From Rhodanobacteraceae bacterium (GTDB lineage: Bacteria > Pseudomonadota > Gammaproteobacteria > Xanthomonadales > Xanthomonadaceae), in NCBI GenBank assembly GCA_024233975.1, contig JACKOX010000018.1, positions 1 through 60,751 of the forward strand: a DNA stretch of 60,751 bases, written 5' to 3'. The position numbers and the translations under genes are program-made. Below, piece after piece: positions 41,581-48,733 of this stretch (positions within the stretch are counted from its first letter, which is position 1; each line of letters begins with the position of its first letter). Under the pieces are notes generated by a model. That model ran no database searches, was not told the DNA's origin, and saw only the letters and a list, made by a program, of their open reading frames with translations.

Positions 41581-41608
41581 AAAGGGCGCTTCGGCGCCCT
41601 TTCTTTTT
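41581..41608 (+). terminator. Rho-independent terminator after the cohesin/dockerin cluster
   Basis: A 9-bp stem AAAGGGCGC / GCGCCCTTT (41581-41589, 41594-41602) with a TTCG tetraloop, followed by CTTTTTG. It lies 28 bases after the stop of the sorted surface protein and ends the three-gene unit. Confidence 0.88.
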
Positions 41609-42238
41609 GCCTCGAAAACGCAAGGTGGTTGTGCAGATGCCTGCGGGGAGAAGACTGACTTGGGAGCGCGCAGTGTCCGGGGCTTGCGCGTCTGTACTTC
41701 TGACCAATGAGCGGTTGGTTGCACGCGAGTCAATGGGCTTTGGCCACGCACGCAATCGATGCATCCCAAGTGTCGGTGAGTACTCGGTGTGTGGGAGTAC
41801 TCCGCACTTTCAGCCAGTTCGGCGCGTTCTGCGGACTACGTGTCGGCACTCGTAGATCGATCGCTTGGACCGCGACCAATCCAGGCTCCGGGTTGCGAAC
41901 GAAGGGGCCGCTTACGCCGATGAAGGGTATGCCTGTGTGCTTCCGTTCTTCCCAGGGTCGCACGGGCCGAAAAGGCTTGCTGCAACCGGTTGGTTTGAAG
42001 TCGACACTGCCAAGCTGTGTGACTCATTCGCCGCTCGGGTAAAGGTGCGCGCATAAGCCGGCCCATTGCGAGCAGCACGCCGCTTCCGTGACCCGAGCGA
42101 ACGTGCTCGACGGTTACTCCGCAGGCATGGCTTTCATAGTTTCGGACAGCGTCGGCAGTGACGGCGATGCGGGTGCACCTGCACGGCACTCAGACTTGAT
42201 CGCGGCCTACAGCAAATGTTGGAACGAACGTTCCGGCT
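41609..42238. other. About 630 bases without a convincing gene
   Basis: No frame here has a good ribosome-binding site, a recognisable domain or the codon bias of the neighbours. Short frames at 41707-42042 (+) and 41836-42189 (-) translate to low-quality, Ser/Arg-rich sequence. GAGTACTC-type palindromes occur near 41780 and 41796. A small GGAACG-AA-CGTTCC hairpin lies at 42221-42234, just past the lpxH stop. It could be decayed DNA or an unrecognised noncoding element. Confidence 0.5.
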
Positions 42239-42964
42239 TCAGATGATGGGCAGGCTCTTCAGCTCCACATCGCCGTTGTCTTTGACGATCAGTAGGCTGC
42301 CCTGTTCGTACCAGTCGCCAAGGACGATGCGCTCACCGGGGCATGTCGCGCTCGGTGGGTGGATTGCGGGGCGATGGGTGTGGCCGTGGATGATGCGGGC
42401 AATGCCGTAACGGCGGAAGGTCGCGGCCACCTCGTCGCCATTGACGTCCGTGATGACGTCGCCAACCTGTTGCTGGTGCTGCTGGCTGGCGGCTCTTGCC
42501 TGCTGGGCGAATGCGATACGCTCGGCAAGCGTTTTGCCGAGAAACCCCTCGATCCACGCTGGATCGCGTACCTCCTGCCGAAAGGCCTGGTAGGCGTGGT
42601 CGTCCGTGCAGAGCGTGTCGCCGTGAAGGAGAAGGGTGGGAATGCCTCCCATGTCCATCACGCAGGCATCCGGCAGCAGCTGCATGCCGGCTTGCCTGCA
42701 ATAGTTGCGACCCAGCAGGAAGTCCCGATTGCCGCGCATGAAGCGGACGGCAACCCCACGCTCGGAGACACCGCGGATGCCGGTGGCAATCTGGCGCGTC
42801 AGCTCGTCATCCAGGTCATCGCCGATCCAGGCTTCGAACAGATCGCCCAGGATGAACAGCGACTCGACCTCATTCGGGATGTCGCGCAGGAACGCCAGGA
42901 ACAGCGTCGTGATCGCCGGACGCGAGGCATCCAGATGCAGGTCGGAAATGAACCAGTGACTCAA
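42239..42964 (-). CDS. lpxH: UDP-2,3-diacylglucosamine diphosphatase
   Basis: A 241-residue calcineurin-like metallophosphoesterase of lipid A synthesis that hydrolyses UDP-2,3-diacylglucosamine to lipid X and UMP. Metal-binding motifs are in order: FISDLHLDASRPAIT, FILGDLFEAWIGDD, FMRGNRDFLLGRNY, LLHGDTLCTDDHAYQAFR and IIHGHTHRPAIHPP. The length matches E. coli LpxH (240). It lies 70 bases downstream of a peptidyl-prolyl isomerase gene, as ppiB-lpxH does in other gammaproteobacteria. Confidence 0.96.
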   Translation of the reverse strand: MSHWFISDLHLDASRPAITTLFLAFLRDIPNEVESLFILGDLFEAWIGDDLDDELTRQIATGIRGVSERGVAVRFMRGNRDFLLGRNYCRQAGMQLLPDACVMDMGGIPTLLLHGDTLCTDDHAYQAFRQEVRDPAWIEGFLGKTLAERIAFAQQARAASQQHQQQVGDVITDVNGDEVAATFRRYGIARIIHGHTHRPAIHPPSATCPGERIVLGDWYEQGSLLIVKDNGDVELKSLPII

Positions 42965-43034
42965 GGCTCGATGCCGCTTGGACCGGTCGCGCAGCGGCTG
43001 TGACCGGGTGGCAGCCGCTGCGCGTGAGAACGGA

Positions 43035-43733
43035 TCAGTTCGCGTTTGCGGCGGCGGCCGGCGCCGCTTCGTTCGTTGTAGCGCCGTCCGCGGCTACCCG
43101 CTGGATGTGCTCGATGATCACCGCCTGCTTGGGGACGTCTTTCTGGAACGGGCCCTGCGCGCCGGTTTCGGAAGCGCGGATGGCGTCGACCACGTCCATG
43201 CCTTCGACGACCTTGCCGAACACCGCGTAGCCCCAGGTGTAGGCATTCTGCTCGCTGACGAAGTCGAGGCGCGGATTGTCCACGGTGTTGATGAAGAACT
43301 GCGAGGTGGCGGAATTCGGGTCGCTGGTGCGAGCCATGGCGATGGTGCCGCGCAGGTTGCTCAGGCCGTTGTTCGCTTCATTGGGGATCGGTGCCTTGGT
43401 CTGCTTGCGCTGCAGGTCAGCGGTGAATCCGCCGCCCTGGATCATGAAGTTGTTGATGACGCGATGGAACACTGTGCCGTCGTAGAAGCCGCTGTCCACG
43501 TATTGCAGGAAGTTGGCCACGCTCTTTGGCGCCTTTGCCGGGTCCAGCTCGACCACGATGCGGCCCATGTTGGTGGTGATGGCAACGCGCGGCGCCGGTG
43601 CGGCCGACTCGGTCGTCGCGGCAGTAGCCGCTGTCTCGGCGGCCGGCGCGGCAGCCTCCTGGGCAATGGCGGCGAGCGGGAGCAGCGCGGCAAGGGTGAA
43701 CAGGCGGGTCAGGCGACGGATGGAGAGAGACAT
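43035..43733 (-). CDS. Periplasmic cyclophilin-type peptidyl-prolyl cis-trans isomerase
   Basis: A 232-residue protein. The signal peptide (LFTLAALLPLAAIAQ) and an Ala/Thr-rich linker precede a cyclophilin domain. Key motifs are RIVVELDPAKAPKSVANFLQY, the catalytic-arginine segment TVFHRVINNFMIQGGGFT, GTIAMARTSDPNSATSQFFIN and VFGKVVEGMDVVDAI. The C-terminal tail is again Ala-rich. It catalyses proline isomerisation in envelope proteins. It is the first gene of a pair with lpxH and divergent from a DUF4399 protein. It could be named ppiA by location or ppiB by synteny, so no symbol is given. Confidence 0.93.
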   Translation of the reverse strand: MSLSIRRLTRLFTLAALLPLAAIAQEAAAPAAETAATAATTESAAPAPRVAITTNMGRIVVELDPAKAPKSVANFLQYVDSGFYDGTVFHRVINNFMIQGGGFTADLQRKQTKAPIPNEANNGLSNLRGTIAMARTSDPNSATSQFFINTVDNPRLDFVSEQNAYTWGYAVFGKVVEGMDVVDAIRASETGAQGPFQKDVPKQAVIIEHIQRVAADGATTNEAAPAAAANAN

Positions 43734-43887
43734 GGCGGGCGTCCGTGGTTACTGGGTGCGCAGAGTGTAGCAGCGCCGCATCCCCGGGTTCAGCTGAACG
43801 AAGCGGCGCGCGTCCCTTGTATCTGCGCCCCGAACCGGTTGCAATCGACCATTCCGTGTATTTCGCACGCCCGTCGAGGAGAGTCAC

Positions 43888-44340
43888 GTGTCCATCCACC
43901 ATCGCATCCGCCCGTTGTGCTACCTGGCTGCCGGGTTGCTGGCGCTGATGACGCTGCCGGCCATCGCCGAGAGCATCGATCGTCGACCTGCGCCGGACGG
44001 TGCCGAGGTTTACATCATCAGCCCGAAGGATGGCGAGACGGTCAGCAGTCCGGTGACGGTGCGCTTCGGCCTTCGCGGCATGGGCGTGACGCCTGCTGGC
44101 AGCGATTTGCCGGCAACCGGTCATCACCACCTGTTGATCGACACTGATGGCCTGCCGCCGCTGGACCAGCCGGTGCCGGCTGACGAGCACCACGTGCATT
44201 TCGGCAAGGGTCAGACCGAAACCACGATCGAGCTTGCACCGGGCGAGCACACGCTCCAACTGCTGCTCGCCGACTTCCGGCACATCCCGCACGACCCGCC
44301 GGTCAGCTCGGCCGTGATCCACATCACCGTCAAACCCTGA
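43888..44340 (+). CDS. DUF4399 exported protein
   Basis: A 150-residue protein from a GTG start with GAGGAGAG ahead. The signal peptide is LAAGLLALMTLPAIAES. The domain shows AEVYIISPKDGETVSSPVTV, RFGLRGMGVTPAG, ATGHHHLLID and DEHHVHFGKGQTETTIELAP, which is the DUF4399 pattern. Several clustered histidines may bind a metal, but no function is established for the family. It is monocistronic by spacing, and gltX follows after 62 bases. Confidence 0.85.
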   Translation: MSIHHRIRPLCYLAAGLLALMTLPAIAESIDRRPAPDGAEVYIISPKDGETVSSPVTVRFGLRGMGVTPAGSDLPATGHHHLLIDTDGLPPLDQPVPADEHHVHFGKGQTETTIELAPGEHTLQLLLADFRHIPHDPPVSSAVIHITVKP

Positions 44341-44360
44341 GACGACGGCGTTCCGGCTGC

Positions 44361-44366
44361 TAGAAT
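44361..44366 (+). promoter_or_regulatory. Possible -10 box of gltX
   Basis: TAGAAT lies 36 bases before the gltX ATG, followed by a GC-rich discriminator (GCGCGG). No strong -35 box is visible. Confidence 0.4.
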
Positions 44367-44402
44367 GCGCGGCCATTTTCGCGTCAATACCTTCGAGTCC
44401 GT

Positions 44403-45800
44403 ATGACCTGTCGCACCCGATTCGCTCCCAGTCCCACCGGTTACCTGCACATTGGCGGCGCCCGCACGGCGCTGTATTGCCTTCTGGAGGCTCGCCAGCG
44501 CGGTGGCCAGTTCATCCTGCGCATCGAGGATACGGACCGCGAGCGCAGCACGGACGAGGCGGTGCAGGCCATCCTCGACGGCATGAACTGGCTGGGCCTG
44601 GATCACGACGAAGGCCCGTACTACCAGACGCTGCGCATGGACCGCTATCGCCAGGCTGCCGAAGACCTGATGAAGGCCGGCAAGGCCTATCGCTGCTACT
44701 GCTCGCGCGAACGCCTGGACGCTTTGCGCGAGGAGGCGATGGCCAAGGGCGAGAAGCCGCGCTACGACGGCTTCTGCCGCGAGCGTACCGAGCCCGAGCC
44801 GGGCGTGACGCCGGTGATCCGCTTCCGCAACCCTGACAGCGGCAGCGTGGTGTTCAACGACAAGGTGCGCGGCCGCATCGAGTGGAGCAACACCGAGCTC
44901 GACGACCTGATCATCTGGCGTTCCGACGATCACCCGACCTACAACTTCGCCGTCGTGGTCGACGATATCGACATGAAGATCACCGACGTGATCCGCGGCG
45001 ATGACCACATCAACAACACGCCGCGCCAGATCAACATCTACGAGGCGCTCGGCGCAAAGTTGCCGAGCTTCGCGCACCTGCCGATGATCCACGGCCAGGA
45101 CGGCACCAAGCTGAGCAAGCGCCACGGTGCGGTCAGCGTGATGCAGTATCGCGACGACGGTTACCTGCCGCACGCGCTGCTCAATTACCTGGTGCGACTT
45201 GGCTGGTCACACGGCGACCAGGAAATCTTCTCGCGCGAGCAGATGATCGAACTGTTCCGCATCGAGGACGTGAACACCTCGGCGGCGCGCTTCGATCCGG
45301 AAAAGCTGGCGTGGATGAACCAGCAATATCTGAAGAGTGATGACCCGGCCGCCGTTGCCGTGCATTTCGACTGGCATTTGCGCGCCGTGGGCATTGATCC
45401 GGCATCCGGTCCGAATCCGGCGGATGTCGTCGTCGCGCTGCGTGATCGCGTCAAGACCCTCAAGGAAATGGCCGAGCGCGCCAAGGTCTGGTACGGACCG
45501 ATCACCGAATGGGACGACAAGGCTGTCGCCAAGCAGCTGGTCGAGGCGGCGCGCGCGCCGCTGATGGCGACACGCGCGGCGCTGGAAGCGTTGTCCGAGT
45601 GGACGCCGGAGGCCATTGATGGCGCCCTGCGTGCGGTTGGTGAACAGCTGGAGATCGGCATGGGCAAGGTGGCGCAGCCGCTTCGCGTGGCGATGACCGG
45701 CACTGCCGTTTCGCCTTCCATCGACCACACTGTCTACCTCTGCGGGCAGGCCGAGGCGCTCAAGCGCATCGACGCAGCGCTGGAGCGTATCGCCGATTGA
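44403..45800 (+). CDS. gltX: Glutamate--tRNA ligase
   Basis: A 465-residue class I synthetase charging tRNA-Glu. The HIGH-equivalent signature is FAPSPTGYLHIGGARTAL at the N-terminus and the KMSKS-equivalent is KLSKRHG. In between are RIEDTDRERS and VRGDDH-type active-site residues (VIRGDDHINNTPRQINIYEA). The C-terminal anticodon-binding domain ends normally. Length and motifs fit the discriminating bacterial enzyme. It is followed by zur with a promoter-like TAACAT between them. Confidence 0.97.
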   Translation: MTCRTRFAPSPTGYLHIGGARTALYCLLEARQRGGQFILRIEDTDRERSTDEAVQAILDGMNWLGLDHDEGPYYQTLRMDRYRQAAEDLMKAGKAYRCYCSRERLDALREEAMAKGEKPRYDGFCRERTEPEPGVTPVIRFRNPDSGSVVFNDKVRGRIEWSNTELDDLIIWRSDDHPTYNFAVVVDDIDMKITDVIRGDDHINNTPRQINIYEALGAKLPSFAHLPMIHGQDGTKLSKRHGAVSVMQYRDDGYLPHALLNYLVRLGWSHGDQEIFSREQMIELFRIEDVNTSAARFDPEKLAWMNQQYLKSDDPAAVAVHFDWHLRAVGIDPASGPNPADVVVALRDRVKTLKEMAERAKVWYGPITEWDDKAVAKQLVEAARAPLMATRAALEALSEWTPEAIDGALRAVGEQLEIGMGKVAQPLRVAMTGTAVSPSIDHTVYLCGQAEALKRIDAALERIAD

Positions 45801-45850
45801 GTGCGGGATGGCACACAGCAATCCCGGCGGCCGGTGCTAACATCCGGGGC

Positions 45851-46339
45851 ATGTCGCATGCGCCCCAGCAACCCTGCAGCAATCCCAAGCAGCACGTCCA
45901 CGACCCTCGCGGATTCATCACCGAGGTGGCGACGATCTGTGACGAGCGTGGCCTTCGCCTGACCGCGCTGCGCCAGCGCGTGCTGGAATTGGTCGCGCGT
46001 TCCGAACGGCCGGTGAAGGCCTATGACCTGCTTGATCAGGTTCGCGAGGGCGAGGGCAGTGCAGCGCCACCGACGGTCTACCGCGCGCTGGACTTCCTGC
46101 TCGCCAACGGCTTCATCCACAAGCTGGAATCGATCAACGCCTTCATTCGCTGCCATCACCCTCGCGTGCAGCATTCGGTGCCCTTCCTGATCTGCGACCG
46201 CTGCCAGCGGGCGGTGGAACTCGAGGACGAGGAAGTCACGCGACTGCTGAACGAGCAGGCCGCGGCGCTGGGTTTCCGCCCGCAGGCACAGACGCTGGAG
46301 GTACACGGGATCTGCGCCGACTGCGGCGGCGAGGCATGA
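45851..46339 (+). CDS. zur: Zinc uptake regulator, Fur family
   Basis: A 162-residue Fur-family repressor from the ATG at 45851; an in-frame TTG at 45797 would add 18 residues. The winged helix includes LRLTALRQRVLELVARSERP, AYDLLDQVREGEG and PPTVYRALDFLLANGFIHKLE. The dimerisation domain has CHHPRVQHSVPFLICDRCQ and the C-terminal CADCGG, giving the structural zinc site. Nearby zinc-transport genes and two Zur-type operators support Zur rather than Fur or PerR. A TAACAT seven bases before the ATG suggests a leaderless transcript. Its stop overlaps the next start by four bases. Confidence 0.88.
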   Translation: MSHAPQQPCSNPKQHVHDPRGFITEVATICDERGLRLTALRQRVLELVARSERPVKAYDLLDQVREGEGSAAPPTVYRALDFLLANGFIHKLESINAFIRCHHPRVQHSVPFLICDRCQRAVELEDEEVTRLLNEQAAALGFRPQAQTLEVHGICADCGGEA

Positions 46340-47679
46340 CGCGCTCGTTCGCGGCATTTCGAGGTCGTGTCGTCACCACGCTGGTTCTTCTGGCGCTGGG
46401 GGCGGTGTATCCGATGTCGCCGGTGGCGGCTTCTCCGCAGTCGGCTGACACGCCGTTGCTGCTGTCCGACTACAGCGATCCGACCAACCCGGATTTCGTC
46501 GGGCCGCCCGGGCAGAAAGCCTGGGCGGATCCCACCTCGGATGAATTCGTCGGGCCGCCGCGAATGATCCCTTTCGAGCTGATGGGGCAGCGCGTCGAGG
46601 GCGGCAGCGTCGCGCGGCTCAGCTGGACTGCCAGTGAAGGCTTTGCTGGTGCGAGCGTCGAGAGTCCCGTGGTGGTCGTGCACGGTTCCCGGCCGGGTCC
46701 GGTGCTGTGCCTGGTGGCCGCCGTGCATGGTGACGAGCTGAATGGCGTGGAGATCGTCCGCCGAATCAGCAACACCACCGATCCGATGACGCTAGTGGGC
46801 ACGGTGATCGCGGTGCCGATCGTGAATCCGTTCGGCTTCAGTCGTGATTCGCGCTACCTACCGGACCGGCGCGACCTCAATCGCTATTTCCCGGGAACGG
46901 CTTACGGCAGCGTGGCTTCGCGAGTGGCGCACAGCTTTTTCGAGAGCATCGTCGGCCATTGCGATCATCTGGTGGACTTCCACACGGGCAGCTTCGAGCG
47001 CAGCAACCTGCCGCAGATCCGCGCCGACCTGCGCCTGCCGGAAGTGGTCGCCTTCACCCGTGGTTTCGGCGCGACGCCGGTGCTGCAGAGCAACGGGCGC
47101 CGCGGCATGCTGCGCGTGGCGGCGACGGCGGCGGGGATTCCCGCGGTGACCTTCGAAGTCGGCGCGCCGCGGCGTCTGCAGGGCGATGCCATCAGTTTCG
47201 GCGTGCAGGCCATCGAAACGCTGCTGCACAGCCTCGGAATGACCGGCGACAGCCCAGAGTGGGACACGCAGCAGGCGGTGTTCTACGACTCGCAGTGGGT
47301 GCGCTCGAACAGTGGCGGCCTGCTGATCAACGAGGTATCGCTGGGCGACTGGGTGCATGCCGGGCAGCAGCTCGGGCGCGTGGTCGATCCGTTGAACAAC
47401 CGTGAGGAATCCATCACCTCGCCGATTCCCGGCCGCGTACTGGGCATGGCGCTGAATCCCGTGGTACTGCCGGGATTTGCCGCCTACCACGTCGGTGCCG
47501 AGACCAGCCCACAGCAGGCGGCGATCCGCGATTCGGGCGACGAGTCGGTGGAGGACACGGAAAGCGACGTGGAGCCGCTGTCCGAACGCGAGCATCCGCG
47601 TTCACCCACGCCGGGCGAGGCGGTTCGCGCCGATCTGGTCCCGCCGGAGCTGGATGACGTCAGCGATATCGATGACTGA
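46336..47679 (+). CDS. Exported succinylglutamate desuccinylase/aspartoacylase (M14-like) family protein
   Basis: A 447-residue protein with an N-terminal signal or anchor (VVTTLVLLALGAVYPMSPVAA). The zinc carboxypeptidase-like core has AAVHGDELNGVEIVRRI (His and Glu ligands), NPFGFSRDSRYLPDRRDLNR, and LVDFHTGSFERSNLPQIRAD (third ligand). VTFEVGAPRRLQGD is typical of the subfamily. After about residue 320 comes a small beta-barrel-like domain (GDWVHAGQQLGRVVDPLNN), then an acidic tail. Enzymes of this family hydrolyse amide bonds; the substrate is unknown. It overlaps zur by four bases, so it is coexpressed with the zinc regulator and may itself use zinc. Confidence 0.85.
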   Translation: MTRSFAAFRGRVVTTLVLLALGAVYPMSPVAASPQSADTPLLLSDYSDPTNPDFVGPPGQKAWADPTSDEFVGPPRMIPFELMGQRVEGGSVARLSWTASEGFAGASVESPVVVVHGSRPGPVLCLVAAVHGDELNGVEIVRRISNTTDPMTLVGTVIAVPIVNPFGFSRDSRYLPDRRDLNRYFPGTAYGSVASRVAHSFFESIVGHCDHLVDFHTGSFERSNLPQIRADLRLPEVVAFTRGFGATPVLQSNGRRGMLRVAATAAGIPAVTFEVGAPRRLQGDAISFGVQAIETLLHSLGMTGDSPEWDTQQAVFYDSQWVRSNSGGLLINEVSLGDWVHAGQQLGRVVDPLNNREESITSPIPGRVLGMALNPVVLPGFAAYHVGAETSPQQAAIRDSGDESVEDTESDVEPLSEREHPRSPTPGEAVRADLVPPELDDVSDIDD

Positions 47680-47717
47680 GGCGTTGGTGCGGGCCCGTCG
47701 GTTAAGCCCACGGCCAG

Positions 47718-47749
47718 CAGATAATGTTATATTGTTACATCGTTATCTG
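47718..47749 (+). promoter_or_regulatory. Zur-type operator before the MerC-like gene
   Basis: The core TGTTATATTGTTACA (47725-47739) matches the Zur consensus TGTTATANTATAACA at 12 of 14 fixed positions. It is nested inside a second inverted repeat, CAGATAA (47718-47724) and TTATCTG (47743-47749). It ends eight bases before the ATG at 47757, a position suited to repression. Confidence 0.7.
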
Positions 47750-47756
47750 GTAGGTC

Positions 47757-48233
47757 ATGCCATTCGCCCTGATGAGCAGCACCACTTCCACCGTTTCCAA
47801 TGCCGCGACGCCAGCGTTGCCGCCCGTTGATATGGCACGCCACCATCTTGACCGGGTTGGCGCCGCCGGCTCGCTGATCTGCGCGGCGCACTGCGCGCTG
47901 TGGCCGTTCGCATTGGCGCTGATTCCAGGGCTGGGCCTGAGTTTCCTGGCCAGCCCGCTGTTCGAGCGCGGTTTCGTGGTGTTCGCCGGCGTGCTGGCAA
48001 CCCTGTCACTGCTGCCGGGCTGGCGTCGGCATGGCTCTCCCGTGGCCTTGATGGTGCTGCTGCCGGGCCTGATCGGCGTGGGTGTTGGCGCTTTTTCCTC
48101 GTCGGGCCACGGCGGCTGGTTGCATGCCGTGCTGATGAGCTTTGGCGGCATGCTGATCGGCGCCGCCCATCTGATCAATCTCTCGCTGCTGCGTCGGCGC
48201 TCCGCCATGGCGGCTACCGACGCCCGTCCATAG
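47757..48233 (+). CDS. MerC-domain inner-membrane protein
   Basis: A 158-residue protein with about four membrane helices. The family cysteine motif is SLICAAHCALWPFALAL; later helices are GFVVFAGVLATLSLLPGW, VALMVLLPGLIGVGVGAF and AVLMSFGGMLIGAAHLINL. MerC proteins bind mercury or other soft metals at the Cys pair. Here a Zur-type operator sits directly upstream, so a zinc-linked role is more likely. A second in-frame ATG at 47772 is possible. It is not overlapped with its neighbours. Confidence 0.85.
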   Translation: MPFALMSSTTSTVSNAATPALPPVDMARHHLDRVGAAGSLICAAHCALWPFALALIPGLGLSFLASPLFERGFVVFAGVLATLSLLPGWRRHGSPVALMVLLPGLIGVGVGAFSSSGHGGWLHAVLMSFGGMLIGAAHLINLSLLRRRSAMAATDARP

Positions 48234-48358
48234 GCGATTTTCGGCTCCGGGAATGGCCCGGGGCGTCACGCGGTGGTAATGTACGCGCCCCATTCGCGCG
48301 TTGGCGGTCCCGCCGTCGCGTCGTTCAACCACAAACAGACAGATCAGCAGGAGTAACC

Positions 48359-48538
48359 ATGGGCAAGGGCGACAAGAAGACCGCGCGCGGCAAGCGCTTC
48401 GCAGGCAGCCACGGCAACGTGCGCCAGGCCGGCAAGGCCAGCACCAGCGCCACTACCACGCAGCCGAAGAAGGCCGTGGCCAAGAAGGCGCCGGCCAAGA
48501 AGGCTCCGGCAAAGAAGGCGGCCGCCAAGAGCGCCTGA
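48359..48538 (+). CDS. 30S ribosomal protein THX (bTHX/S31)
   Basis: A 59-residue basic protein with an AGGAG ribosome-binding site. MGKGDKKTARGKRFAGSHGN is the THX signature. The remaining tail is Lys/Ala/Pro repeats (AKKAPAKKAPAKKAAAKSA), as in proteobacterial homologues. It binds the top of the 30S head. The Ala/Lys tail alone could suggest a histone-like protein, but the N-terminus decides it. It sits among zinc-regulated genes without a Zur box of its own, and a terminator follows. Confidence 0.85.
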   Translation: MGKGDKKTARGKRFAGSHGNVRQAGKASTSATTTQPKKAVAKKAPAKKAPAKKAAAKSA

Positions 48539-48577
48539 TCGCGTCGTTGCCTGCGGCCATCGGGTCGCGACACGCCG

Positions 48578-48603
48578 GAAAGCCCCGCAATCGCGGGGCT
48601 TTC
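48578..48603 (+). terminator. Rho-independent terminator after THX
   Basis: An 11-bp stem GAAAGCCCCGC / GCGGGGCTTTC (48578-48588 and 48593-48603) with loop AATC. The following T content is modest (GCGTTTCC). Confidence 0.75.
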
Positions 48604-48699
48604 GCGTTTCCGGGGTCGCGGCTGCAGGGTTGGCCAGATGTGGGCAGCCAGTACGGCATGACTTTCGACAGCGTTGACGGCGCCACCGTCAGCCCTTAG

Positions 48700-48714
48700 T
48701 GTTACGTTATAACC
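48700..48714 (+). promoter_or_regulatory. Zur-type operator before the porin-like/znu operon
   Basis: TGTTACGTTATAACC matches the Zur consensus TGTTATANTATAACA at 11 of 14 fixed positions and contains TATAAC, usable as the -10 box. It lies 14-20 bases before the candidate ATG codons, so binding would block initiation. Confidence 0.7.
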
Positions 48715-48733
48715 TTTAACATGGGTGATGCCG

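Noticed and set aside
41761..41815. An attC-like integron recombination site formed by the GAGTACTC palindromes
   Set aside because: No core-site pair, no integrase and no cassette genes were found.
41707..42189. Possible small genes on both strands in the gap before lpxH
   Set aside because: No ribosome-binding site, no hydrophobic or domain pattern, and composition unlike neighbours; listed as a gene-free stretch.
45851..46339. Fur or PerR instead of Zur
   Set aside because: The neighbouring zinc-transport genes and two Zur-consensus operators favour Zur; sequence alone cannot fully exclude the others.
48359..48538. A histone H1-like or AlgP-type protein, based on the Lys/Ala/Pro tail
   Set aside because: The first 20 residues match ribosomal protein THX, and the total length of 59 residues is too short for AlgP.
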